This document shows positions 35,130-42,597 of a DNA stretch of 64,000 nucleotides, piece by piece. The position numbers were made by a program, and so were the translations under genes. Within the stretch, counting starts at the first letter, position 1; each line of letters opens with the position of its first letter. Under the pieces are notes generated by a model that was not told the DNA's origin, did no database searches, and saw only the letters and a program-made list of their open reading frames with translations. Source of the DNA: CALAED01 sp036555725 (GTDB taxonomy: Bacteria > Actinomycetota > Actinomycetes > Streptosporangiales > Streptosporangiaceae); NCBI GenBank assembly GCA_036555725.1, contig DATBKU010000014.1, positions 1 to 64,000 on the forward strand. Direction: 5' to 3'.

Positions 35130-35375
35130 GTGCCCGACAAGAGGGTCGCTCCCGAGAAGAAGGTCACCGCCGCCACGCTGGCCGCCGCCGTGACCACGAT
35201 CGTGATCTGGATTCTGCGCACCTTCGCCCATATCGATATCCCCGCCGAGGTCGCGGTCGCGATCAGCACGGTGGTGGTGGCCGTCGCGGGCTACATGGCC
35301 CCGCACACCCACCGCCCGGACCTCGCCGCGCCGGCGAACACCAAGGCGGACAGCGGCCCGGCGCCGGCCGGTTGA
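35130..35375 (+). CDS. Small holin-like two-helix membrane protein
   Basis: About 81 residues. A short charged start is followed by two hydrophobic helices (VTAATLAAAVTTIVIWILRTF and VAVAISTVVVAVAGYM) and a hydrophilic Pro-rich tail. The pattern resembles small actinomycete and actinophage holin-like proteins, but no conserved signature is certain. GTG at 35130 was chosen; GTG at 35088 adds 14 polar residues. No neighbouring lysis or phage genes, so a holin role is not supported. The 140 bp to its left (34990-35129) shows no gene. Confidence 0.5.
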   Translation: MPDKRVAPEKKVTAATLAAAVTTIVIWILRTFAHIDIPAEVAVAISTVVVAVAGYMAPHTHRPDLAAPANTKADSGPAPAG

Positions 35376-35394
35376 GTCGCTCGCCGATACGATC

Positions 35395-35440
35395 GTCAAC
35401 CACAGGTTGACGAACATCTGATCGTCAACTTATGGTTGAC
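35395..35440. promoter_or_regulatory. Two 17-bp palindromic operators abutting the Clp-N/HTH start codon
   Basis: GTCAACC-ACA-GGTTGAC (35395-35411) and GTCAAC-N5-GTTGAC (35424-35440) have the same 17-bp length, 29 bp apart centre to centre, each preceded by GATC. The second ends 2 bp before the ATG at 35443, leaving no ribosome site, so the transcript may be leaderless. The downstream gene's own HTH is the likely binder. Confidence 0.7.
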
Positions 35441-35442
35441 GC

Positions 35443-36192
35443 ATGCCCGAGCTTCCCGCACGACTCGACGACCTGATCGAATACGTCAAGACCCGGCATC
35501 CGGGCGGCGACGCACTGGAGCACCTGTCCGACGCGGTACTGGCCGGCGAACAGCTCGGCGAGCTGGCCGACCACCTCATCGGCCACTTCGTCGACCAAGC
35601 CCGCAAGGCCGGCGCCTCGTGGACCGAGATCGGTCAGAGCATGGGCGTCAGCAAGCAGGCCGCCCAGAAGCGCTTCGTCGCGAAACAGTCCGACCGGGAC
35701 AAGCTGCTGGACGCCGGGTTGTTCGGGCGGTTCACCACGAGGGCCCGCAACACCACCGCCGCCGCCCAGGACGAGGCGCGCAAGGCCAAGCACAACTACG
35801 TCGCCGCAGAGCACATCCTGCTCGGGCTGCTGCACGAGCCGGAGGGCCTGGCGGCGAAGGCCATCGAGGGCCTCGGCGTCTCGCTCGATCAGGTCCGTGC
35901 CGCCGTCACCGAGGCCATGGGCCCGCCGACGAACGACGACGTCCCCGCGCACATCGCCTTCACTCCGGGCGCGAAGAAGGTGCTGGAGCTGACTCTCCGC
36001 GACGCGCTGCGGCTCGGCCACAACTACATCGGCACCGAGCACATCCTGCTTGGCGTGCTCAGCCACGAGGAGGGCCTCGGCGCCCGCGTCCTGGGCCAGC
36101 TCGACATCACCAAGCCCAAGGTGGAGGACTGGCTCGTCCCGCTCCTCACCCGCATGCCCGAGCAGAAACAACGACCCCCCGCCGACGACTGA
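35443..36192 (+). CDS. HTH plus double Clp-N (Clp R) domain protein
   Basis: A 249-residue protein. Residues about 1-80 contain a helix-turn-helix (ASWTEIGQSMGVSKQAAQKRF). Two Clp-N repeats follow (HNYVAAEHILLGLLHEPEGLAAKAIEGLGV and HNYIGTEHILLGVLSHEEGLGARVLGQL), the substrate/adaptor-binding domain found at the start of ClpC. There is no AAA+ ATPase. It could be a DNA-binding sensor that uses the Clp-N fold to detect misfolded or arginine-phosphorylated proteins, or a Clp adaptor. Two operators directly before its start point to autoregulation. The role is inference from domains only. Confidence 0.85.
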   Translation: MPELPARLDDLIEYVKTRHPGGDALEHLSDAVLAGEQLGELADHLIGHFVDQARKAGASWTEIGQSMGVSKQAAQKRFVAKQSDRDKLLDAGLFGRFTTRARNTTAAAQDEARKAKHNYVAAEHILLGLLHEPEGLAAKAIEGLGVSLDQVRAAVTEAMGPPTNDDVPAHIAFTPGAKKVLELTLRDALRLGHNYIGTEHILLGVLSHEEGLGARVLGQLDITKPKVEDWLVPLLTRMPEQKQRPPADD

Positions 36193-36209
36193 CGGCCGGC
36201 CGGGCAGGA

Positions 36210-37511
36210 TCAGGCGCGGATGAGGGCGGCGAGGAGTTCTATGTGGTGGGTCATCGGGAAGGCGTCGAAGGCGCGGAGGGAGTCGAGGGCCCAGCCGCGC
36301 TCGGCGAAGTAGGCGAGGTCGCGGGCGAAGGTGGCCGGATCGCAGGAGACATAGGCGATGCGGCGGCCGGCCAGCTTGGCGACATGGTCGACGACCTCGC
36401 GCCCCAGCCCGGTCCGGGGCGGGTCGAGCACGACGAGATCGGCCCGGTCGACGCGGCCCCCGCCCTCGGTGCCGAACTCGATCTCGCCGAGTACGTCCTC
36501 GACGGCGGCGCGCTCGACCGACACGTGTGGCAGATCTCGCAGGTTGAAGCGGGCGTCGCGGACGGCCTGCACGTCGGACTCGATGGCCAGCACCAGGCCG
36601 TCCGGCCCGATGGCCTCCCCCAGCACTCCCGCGAACAGCCCGGCCCCGCAGTACAGGTCGAGTGCGACGTCGCCCGACGCCGGCTGCAGGGCCTCGACAA
36701 CGGCGTCGGCCAGCACCTGTGCGGCGCCGGGGTGCACCTGCCAGAAGCCGCTGCCGCTGACCTGCCACAGGCGGCCGGCCACCTGCTCACGGACGTAGGG
36801 GAGAGCGCGCCCGGGCTCGGGGCGGCCGCGGACGAGCCGTACCGGGACCTCGAGGCGCGGCACCCGGGCGGGACGCCGGCCGCGGCGCTCGGACACCCTG
36901 ACGACGCGGTCGCCGGTCGCCGCGGACACGATCGCCTCGACCCCCGAGGCGCCCTGCCAGCGCCTGCCCTCGACGCCCATCTCCTCGACCTGGGGATGGG
37001 CGATCAGGCAGGCGTCGATGGGCTCGATGTCGTGGGACCGGTGCCGCCGCAGCCCGACCACGCCGTCCTTGCGTACGGCGAACTGCATGCGGGTGCGCCA
37101 GCCCAGGCCGGGCAGGGTGAGCACGCGGTCGTCGGGGATGGGGATCTCTTCCACGACCACCGAGCGCTCGATGCCCGCCAGCCGGGCGAGCTGCTCCTCG
37201 ACGACCGCCGCCTTGAGCCGCCGCTGCGCGGGCAGTGACACGTGCTGCCAATCGCAGCCGCCGCACCGCCCGGGCCCGGCGAACGGGCACGGCGCGCGCA
37301 CCCGGTCCGGCGAGGCGTCGAGGATCTCGATCGCGTCGGCGCGCAGGAAGCTCTTGGTCTCGTCGGTGACGCGGGCCCGGACGCGCTCGCCGGGCAGGGT
37401 GTGCCGGACGAACACCACCCGGCCGTCGTGGCGGGCCACGCACCAGCCGCCATGGGCCACCGGCCCGATCTCGAGCTCGAGCAGGTCGTCGTCGTCAGCG
37501 GCTGGAGTCAC
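36210..37511 (-). CDS. Class I SAM-dependent RNA methyltransferase, TrmA/RlmD-like
   Basis: About 433 residues of the RNA m5U methyltransferase family. An N-terminal TRAM domain is followed by an iron-sulfur-type cysteine motif (CPFAGPGRCGGCDWQHV), the SAM-binding core (ALDLYCGAGLFAGVLGEAIG), the NPP-like DPPRTGLGREV, and the nucleophile YVSCDPATFARDL. Likely a 23S rRNA or tRNA uridine methyltransferase; which site cannot be told. The start is GTG at 37511, which overlaps the 3' end of the upstream KimA-like gene by 17 bp, so the two are translationally linked although functionally unrelated. Convergent with the Clp-N gene. Confidence 0.9.
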   Translation of the reverse strand: MTPAADDDDLLELEIGPVAHGGWCVARHDGRVVFVRHTLPGERVRARVTDETKSFLRADAIEILDASPDRVRAPCPFAGPGRCGGCDWQHVSLPAQRRLKAAVVEEQLARLAGIERSVVVEEIPIPDDRVLTLPGLGWRTRMQFAVRKDGVVGLRRHRSHDIEPIDACLIAHPQVEEMGVEGRRWQGASGVEAIVSAATGDRVVRVSERRGRRPARVPRLEVPVRLVRGRPEPGRALPYVREQVAGRLWQVSGSGFWQVHPGAAQVLADAVVEALQPASGDVALDLYCGAGLFAGVLGEAIGPDGLVLAIESDVQAVRDARFNLRDLPHVSVERAAVEDVLGEIEFGTEGGGRVDRADLVVLDPPRTGLGREVVDHVAKLAGRRIAYVSCDPATFARDLAYFAERGWALDSLRAFDAFPMTHHIELLAALIRA

Positions 37512-39552
37512 GGTCCGCAACGATACCGCCGCCCGCGCGTGTGCCGTCCCCCTCGTCGCGCGGCCGGTACGGACGGCGTGCCGCGCCGGGGCCGAACGAC
37601 TCGGGCCGCCCCTTGAGCCGGTCGGAGGACTCCAGCTGCCAGGGCACGCTCGTCACCATCACGCCGTTCTGGAACAGCAGCCGGCCCTTGAGCCGCAACG
37701 CGCTCTGGTTATGCAGCAGATGCTCCCACCAGTGGCCGACGACGTACTCGGGGATGAACACCGTGACGACGTCGCGCGGGCTCTTCCGCCGGACGCTCTT
37801 GACGTACTCCAGTACGGGGCGGGTGATCTCGCGGTAGGGCGAGTCGAGGATCTTCAGCGGCACCGGCAGGTTCTGGGCGTCCCACTCCTCCTGCAGCCGG
37901 GCCGCCTCGTCGGAGTCCACCGAGACCGTGATCGCCTCGAGCGTGGACGGACGGGTCGCCCTCGCGTAGGCCAGGGCCCGCAGCGTAGGCTTGTGGATCT
38001 TGGAAACGAGGACGATGGCGTGGTTGCGGGCCGGCAGCGTCACGTCCTCGCCGGTCGGCACCAGCTCCTGGGCCACCCGGTCGTAGTGCCGGCGGATCGA
38101 CAGCATGAGCCAGAACAGCACCGGCATCGCGATGCAGACGATATAGGCGCCGAGCAGGAACTTCGTGGTCAGCACCACGACGAGCACGATGCCGGTGACG
38201 ATCGCGCCGAACGCGTTGATCGACCGTGAGGTCATCATCCGGCGGCGCTGCGCGGGGTCGGTCTCGGTCCGCAGCAGCCGGTTCCAGTGCCGGACCATGC
38301 CGGTCTGGCTCACCGTGAACGAGACGAACACGCCGACGGTATAGAGCGGGATCAGCTTGGTCACGGACGCGTCGTACGCGTAGATCAGCAGCCCCGCCAT
38401 GGTGGCCAGGATGACGATCCCGTTGCTGAACGCCAGCCGGTCGCCCCGCGTGTGCAGCTGCCGCGGCAGGTAACGGTTCTGCGCCAGCACCGAGCCGAGC
38501 ACCGGGAATCCGTTGAACGCCGTGTTGGCGGCCAGGAAGAGGATCAGCGCCGTCATGATCGTGACGAACGCGAACCCCACCGAGAAGTTGCTGAACACCG
38601 TGTTCGCCACCTGCGCGATCACCGGGGGCGCGTCGGTGACCTCGGCGCCGGTCGCCGGGTCGACCAGGTGGCTGCCCTGCCCCGGGTCGGCGAACTTCGC
38701 GTCGGTGATGTAGGCCAGCGCGGTGACTCCGCCGAACATCGTCATGGCCACGAGACCGAGCATCAGCAGGGTCGTGGCCGCGTTCTCGCCCTTGGGCTTC
38801 TTGAACGCGGGCACTCCGTTGCTGATCGCCTCGACGCCGGTGAGCGCCGCGCAGCCCGAGGAGAAGGCCCGCAGCAGCAGGAAGATCAGCGCGAACCCGC
38901 CGATGCCCATCTCACTGCCGACGATCTGGTAGTGCGCTGTCTTGGCCTCGAGGTCGGCGCCGAACCCGATGCGTGCGAACCCCCACACCATCATGCCGAT
39001 GATGCTGAACATGAACAGGTACGTCGGGATGGCGAAGGCCACGCCGGACTCTCTGAGCCCGCGCAGATTCGCGAGCGTCATGGCCAGGACGATCAAGATG
39101 GCGACCAGCACCTCGTGCGGCTGGATGAACCCGACGAGCGCGCCCAGGTTCTCCACGCCCGACGACACCGAAACGGCGACCGTGAGCACGTAGTCGACGA
39201 GCAGCGCGCTGGCGACGACGACCCCCCAGTTGTCGCCCAGGTTGGTCGTGGCGACCTCGAAGTCGCCGCCGCCGCTCTGGTAAGCGCGTACGTTCTGACG
39301 GTACGACGCGACCACGGTCAGCAGAATCACGATGACAGCGGCGGCCACCCACGGCGTGTAGTGATAGGTCGCCAGACCGGCGACGCCGAGGGCGAGCAGG
39401 ATCTCCTGGGGCGCGTACGCGACAGACGACAGCGCGTCGCTGGCGAACACCGGCAGCGCGACGCGCTTGGGCAGCAACTGCTCGTGTGCCTGGGCGCTGC
39501 GCAGCGCACGCCCGAGCACCAGCCGCTTGGCAAGGTCTGAAGCCTTCGACAC
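37495..39552 (-). CDS. APC-superfamily permease, KimA (YdaO)-like potassium transporter 1
   Basis: A 685-residue permease with about 12 membrane helices and a cytoplasmic C-terminal domain of about 200 residues. Characteristic stretches are LPVFASDALSSVAYAPQEILLALG (helix 1), GGGDFEVATTNLGDN, CAALTGVEAISNGVPAFKKPK, NRYLPRQLHTRGDRLAFSNG, and in the C-terminal domain HAIVLVSKIHKPTLRALAYARATRP and VVTVFIPEYVVGHWWEHLLHNQSALRLK. This matches the KimA group of potassium-proton symporters. It is divergent from two TrkA genes, which supports a potassium role. TTAACG-like boxes lie 25-41 bp upstream. Confidence 0.85.
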   Translation of the reverse strand: MSKASDLAKRLVLGRALRSAQAHEQLLPKRVALPVFASDALSSVAYAPQEILLALGVAGLATYHYTPWVAAAVIVILLTVVASYRQNVRAYQSGGGDFEVATTNLGDNWGVVVASALLVDYVLTVAVSVSSGVENLGALVGFIQPHEVLVAILIVLAMTLANLRGLRESGVAFAIPTYLFMFSIIGMMVWGFARIGFGADLEAKTAHYQIVGSEMGIGGFALIFLLLRAFSSGCAALTGVEAISNGVPAFKKPKGENAATTLLMLGLVAMTMFGGVTALAYITDAKFADPGQGSHLVDPATGAEVTDAPPVIAQVANTVFSNFSVGFAFVTIMTALILFLAANTAFNGFPVLGSVLAQNRYLPRQLHTRGDRLAFSNGIVILATMAGLLIYAYDASVTKLIPLYTVGVFVSFTVSQTGMVRHWNRLLRTETDPAQRRRMMTSRSINAFGAIVTGIVLVVVLTTKFLLGAYIVCIAMPVLFWLMLSIRRHYDRVAQELVPTGEDVTLPARNHAIVLVSKIHKPTLRALAYARATRPSTLEAITVSVDSDEAARLQEEWDAQNLPVPLKILDSPYREITRPVLEYVKSVRRKSPRDVVTVFIPEYVVGHWWEHLLHNQSALRLKGRLLFQNGVMVTSVPWQLESSDRLKGRPESFGPGAARRPYRPRDEGDGTRAGGGIVADRDSSR

Positions 39553-39576
39553 GGAACGAGACTCTAGCCCTTCGTA

Positions 39577-39593
39577 TTAACGCCATTTTGTCG
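39577..39593. promoter_or_regulatory. Candidate KdpE-type half-site pair upstream of KimA-like gene 1
   Basis: TTAACG (39577-39582) and TTGTCG (39588-39593) are 11 bp apart, in the same orientation relative to the gene as the boxes before the kdp operon and KimA-like gene 2. The regulon assignment is inference. Confidence 0.45.
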
Positions 39594-39750
39594 CGCATTC
39601 GGCCGAGCACTACACCGGCCGATCCACCGCGGGGCGGGCGGGTTGACGTGGGTCCCCTCGCCGGCCGGGGGGTATCACTGGCACAGGCGGATGGGTAGGT
39701 TCATCCCGTCGAGGATCACAGGAAGGTCCGGACGCCGGGAAGGGACGGCC

Positions 39751-40419
39751 GTGCATATCGTGATCATGGGGTGTGGGCGCGTCGGGTCGACGCTCGCCCA
39801 CATCCTGGAGGACAAAGGCCATTCGGTGGCCATTATCGATCAGAGCCCCGAGGCCTTCCGCAGGCTGCGCGGCGGCTTCAAGGGCCGCCGGGTCACCGGC
39901 ATGGGCTTCGACCGGGACGTCCTCATCGAGGCGAACATCGAGCAGGCCTCCGCGTTCGTCGCGGTCAGCAGCGGCGACAACTCCAACATCATCTCCGCCC
40001 GCGTGGCCCGAGAGACCTTCGGCGTCGAGAACGTCGTGGCCCGGATCTACGACCCGCGTCGCGCCGAGGTGTACCAGCGGCTCGGCATCCCCACCGTCGC
40101 GACCGTGCGCTGGACCGCCGACCAGATGCTGCGGCGGCTGCTCCCCGAGGGCTCCGAGCCACAGTGGCGTGACCCGAGCGGAGAGGTCGTCCTCGCGGAG
40201 GTGACCGTCGACCCGGCGTGGATCGGCGAGAAGGTCGGCGCGCTCGAGGAGTCCGCCGACATCCGGGTCGCCTACCTGGCGCGGATGGGCGACGCGCTGG
40301 TGCCCGGCGCCGACACCGTCATCCAGGACGGCGACGTGATTCACGTGATGGCACGGGCCGCCGACATCGAACGGATCAACGAGGCCGTGTCCAAGCGCGC
40401 TGGGGAAGGAGCCCACTGA
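39751..40419 (+). CDS. ceoB: TrkA-type potassium channel regulatory subunit (first)
   Basis: A 222-residue RCK protein: an N-terminal Rossmann domain (MHIVIMGCGRVGSTLAHILEDKGH, AIIDQSPEAFRR, GMGFDRDVLIEANIEQAS) binding NAD(H) or nucleotides, followed by a TrkA-C domain (EVTVDPAWIGEKVGALEES, VIQDGDVIHVMA). It pairs with the next gene, as CeoB/CeoC do in mycobacteria. Regulatory subunits need a membrane partner; the divergent KimA-like permease is the nearest candidate, as no TrkH/TrkG is present. GTG start with GGGAAGGGA ribosome site. Confidence 0.9.
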   Translation: MHIVIMGCGRVGSTLAHILEDKGHSVAIIDQSPEAFRRLRGGFKGRRVTGMGFDRDVLIEANIEQASAFVAVSSGDNSNIISARVARETFGVENVVARIYDPRRAEVYQRLGIPTVATVRWTADQMLRRLLPEGSEPQWRDPSGEVVLAEVTVDPAWIGEKVGALEESADIRVAYLARMGDALVPGADTVIQDGDVIHVMARAADIERINEAVSKRAGEGAH

Positions 40420-41078
40420 TGCGGGTCGCGATCGCGGGCGCAGGTGCCGTGGGGCGCTCGATCGCCCAGGAACTGCTGGAGAACGGCCACGAGGTGCTGC
40501 TCATCGACAAGAGCCCGCGCGCCATCAAGGTCGAGGCGGTGCCGCGGGCCGAGTGGCTGCTCGCCGACGCCTGTGAGATCGCCGCCCTCGATGACGCCGG
40601 GCTGGAGCGCTGCCAGGTGGCGGTGGCCGCCAGCGGCGACGACAAGGTCAACCTGGTCGTGTCGCTGCTGGCCAAGACCGAGTACGGGGTACCGCGCGTG
40701 GTGGCCCGCATCAACCACCCCAAGAACGAGTGGCTGTTCAACGAGTCGTGGGGCGTCGATGTGGCCGTCTCGACGCCGCGGCTGCTGTCGGCGCTCGTCG
40801 AGGAGGCGGTCAGCGTCGGCGACCTGGTCCGGCTGATGACCTTCCGTCAGGGCGAGGCCAACCTGGTCGAGCTGACGCTGCCGGAGGACGCGCCGCTGTC
40901 CGGCCAGCGGGTCGGGTCGGTGTCGTGGCCGCACGACACGGCGCTGGTGGCGATCCTGCGCGAGGGCCGCGTACTGGTGCCGAGCGGCGACGACACCCTG
41001 GAGGCCGGCGACGAGCTGCTCTTCGTGGCCAGCCAGGACGTGGAGGACGAACTCGGCGACCTGCTCTCCGCGCGCTAA
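40419..41078 (+). CDS. ceoC: TrkA-type potassium channel regulatory subunit (second)
   Basis: A 219-residue second RCK protein (MRVAIAGAGAVGRSIAQELLENGHEVLLIDKSP, then DACEIAALDDAGLERCQVAVAASGDDKVNL, then a TrkA-C domain). Its ATG overlaps the stop codon of the previous gene (TGATG), so both are made together and probably form a hetero-oligomeric gating ring. Convergent with the DUF3159 gene 31 bp downstream. Confidence 0.9.
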   Translation: MRVAIAGAGAVGRSIAQELLENGHEVLLIDKSPRAIKVEAVPRAEWLLADACEIAALDDAGLERCQVAVAASGDDKVNLVVSLLAKTEYGVPRVVARINHPKNEWLFNESWGVDVAVSTPRLLSALVEEAVSVGDLVRLMTFRQGEANLVELTLPEDAPLSGQRVGSVSWPHDTALVAILREGRVLVPSGDDTLEAGDELLFVASQDVEDELGDLLSAR

Positions 41079-41109
41079 CCCCCGCGAGGGTGGCAGGGGC
41101 GCCCGGAGC

Positions 41110-41997
41110 CTAGGAGGTCAGTGGATCGCGCGGCGCCGCGGGCCGGTCGGTGTCGCCGGCCGGATGCGGTGTCTGGCCGCGCATGAGCACCACGGCGGCC
41201 AGCCCCAGCGCGCCCAGGTAGGCGGGCCAGCCGAGCGCGACCTTACTCACCCCCAGCCAGGCCACCTGCGCGGAGAGGTACAGCGGGATCTGCACCGACA
41301 GCTTGAGCACCCCCGGCAGCATGAGCAGCCACGACAGCCGGGTGCACACCTTGACCATGGCCGGGTCGCGCCGCCACGCGAGCGGGTCCTCCGGGTTGGC
41401 CGCGCCCACCAGGAAGCCGACGAACGGCCACCTGGTGACGATCGACAGCAGCATCAGGGCGCTCACCGCGCCGGTCCACAGCATGCCCGGCAGGAAGGCG
41501 TCCTCGGCCTTGCCGGACCGAAGCGCGAAGTACGCGGCCACGCCGATCCCGATCAGGCTGTTGAGCACGAACTGCGGGGTGGACCGCTGCACTACCCGGA
41601 CGAGCAGCAGCGCGATCGCCGCGCCGCCGCCGAGATAGAGCGACAGCTTGAGGTCGTGGCTGACGATCCAGCAGACGGTGAAGGTGATCGTCGGGACGGC
41701 ACCCTCAATGACGCCGCGTTTGCCGCCCAGGGCCTTGTTCAGCTGAGCCTTGATGACGGCCTCGACGGTGGCCGGCGAGCTCTGCGCCGCGGCGGTCTGC
41801 GGCGCCGCGTCGGCCGCCTCGGACGTTTCCGGAACGCCGGCGGCGTCCGTGACGCCTTGGACGTCCTTCGCGCCTCGCCCGTCCGGGACGTCTCGTACGT
41901 CCGGGACGTCTCGTACGTCCTTGGCCGCTCGCGCGTTCTGAGCGTCTTGCGCGCTCTGGGCGGAGGTCTCCTGGGCGGAGGTCTCCAGCTCACTCAT
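41110..41997 (-). CDS. DUF3159 membrane protein
   Basis: A 295-residue protein. The first 80 residues are polar and repetitive (KDVRDVPDVRDVPDGRGAKD), followed by a DUF3159 membrane domain with about six helices; landmarks are LGGKRGVIEGAVPTITFTVCWIV, STPQFVLNSLIGIGVAAYFALRSG, and RWPFVGFLVGAANPEDPLAWRRDP. DUF3159 proteins are conserved beside TrkA and OB-fold genes in actinobacteria, but their function is unknown. The N-terminal repeats derive from tandem CGTACGTCC-type DNA repeats around 41870-41930. Follows the OB-fold gene. Confidence 0.88.
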   Translation of the reverse strand: MSELETSAQETSAQSAQDAQNARAAKDVRDVPDVRDVPDGRGAKDVQGVTDAAGVPETSEAADAAPQTAAAQSSPATVEAVIKAQLNKALGGKRGVIEGAVPTITFTVCWIVSHDLKLSLYLGGGAAIALLLVRVVQRSTPQFVLNSLIGIGVAAYFALRSGKAEDAFLPGMLWTGAVSALMLLSIVTRWPFVGFLVGAANPEDPLAWRRDPAMVKVCTRLSWLLMLPGVLKLSVQIPLYLSAQVAWLGVSKVALGWPAYLGALGLAAVVLMRGQTPHPAGDTDRPAAPRDPLTS

Positions 41998-42099
41998 GCC
42001 GCGTCTCCCCGCTCGCTGCCGAGGTGCCTGTGATGGGCCAGCTTCCCCCGTCAGCGCGCCGACCGCAACTTCGACCGCGCATGCGCAGCCGCGTCAGAC

Positions 42100-42513
42100 T
42101 CACGCTGCCCCGCGCAGCTCGTAGCGGGGGTTGAAGATGACCTTCCGGCCGTCTTGGACGCTCACCAGCCCCTCGGCGCACAGCCGGCGGCCCGGCTCGA
42201 TGCCGGCGATCTTGCGGCGGCCGAGCCAGACGAGGTTGATCACGTCGGTCCCGTCGTACAGCTCCGCCTCCAGCGCCGGCGCGCCACCGCGAGGACGGAG
42301 GGTCACGGTGCGCAGCGTGCCGGCCACCCTGGCCCGCCGCCGCTGCATGCAGTTGCTGATCGGCGTGGCGCCCTCTTCGCCGGTGGTTTTCTGCAGCTCC
42401 GCCGCCTCCAGCTCGGCCTTGCTCGAGGCCAGCTTGCGGAAGAAGCCGCGTAGCCCACCAGGCTCGCGCGCCTCCGGTTCCTCGGACCTTGTCTCGGCCG
42501 GAACCTCGTCCAT
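42100..42513 (-). CDS. OB-fold nucleic-acid-binding domain protein
   Basis: About 137 residues. A helical N-terminus (LRGFFRKLASSKAELEAAEL) precedes an OB-fold segment (RRRARVAGTLRTVTLRPRGG, ALEAELYDGTDVINLVWLGRRKIAGIEPGRRL, VSVQDGRKVIFNPRYEL). The order OB-fold, DUF3159, TrkA pair is a recurring actinobacterial arrangement, suggesting linked function, but none has been demonstrated that I can name. Start ATG at 42513; ATG at 42537 adds 8 residues. About 100 bp before DUF3159. Confidence 0.85.
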   Translation of the reverse strand: MDEVPAETRSEEPEAREPGGLRGFFRKLASSKAELEAAELQKTTGEEGATPISNCMQRRRARVAGTLRTVTLRPRGGAPALEAELYDGTDVINLVWLGRRKIAGIEPGRRLCAEGLVSVQDGRKVIFNPRYELRGAA

Positions 42514-42597
42514 GTTTGTCAAGCGTACGGTATTCAACTAAATGTCGACCATCCCGGATTTTCGTACGAAATAACGTCCGTACGGCCCCGGAAAGTT

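Noticed and set aside
35130..35375. Prophage holin
   Set aside because: The two-helix layout fits, but no other lysis or phage genes are near; kept only as holin-like.
39553..39750. A c-di-AMP (ydaO) riboswitch upstream of KimA-like gene 1
   Set aside because: The spacer is short and I do not find the conserved riboswitch core; paired TTAACG-like boxes explain the region better.
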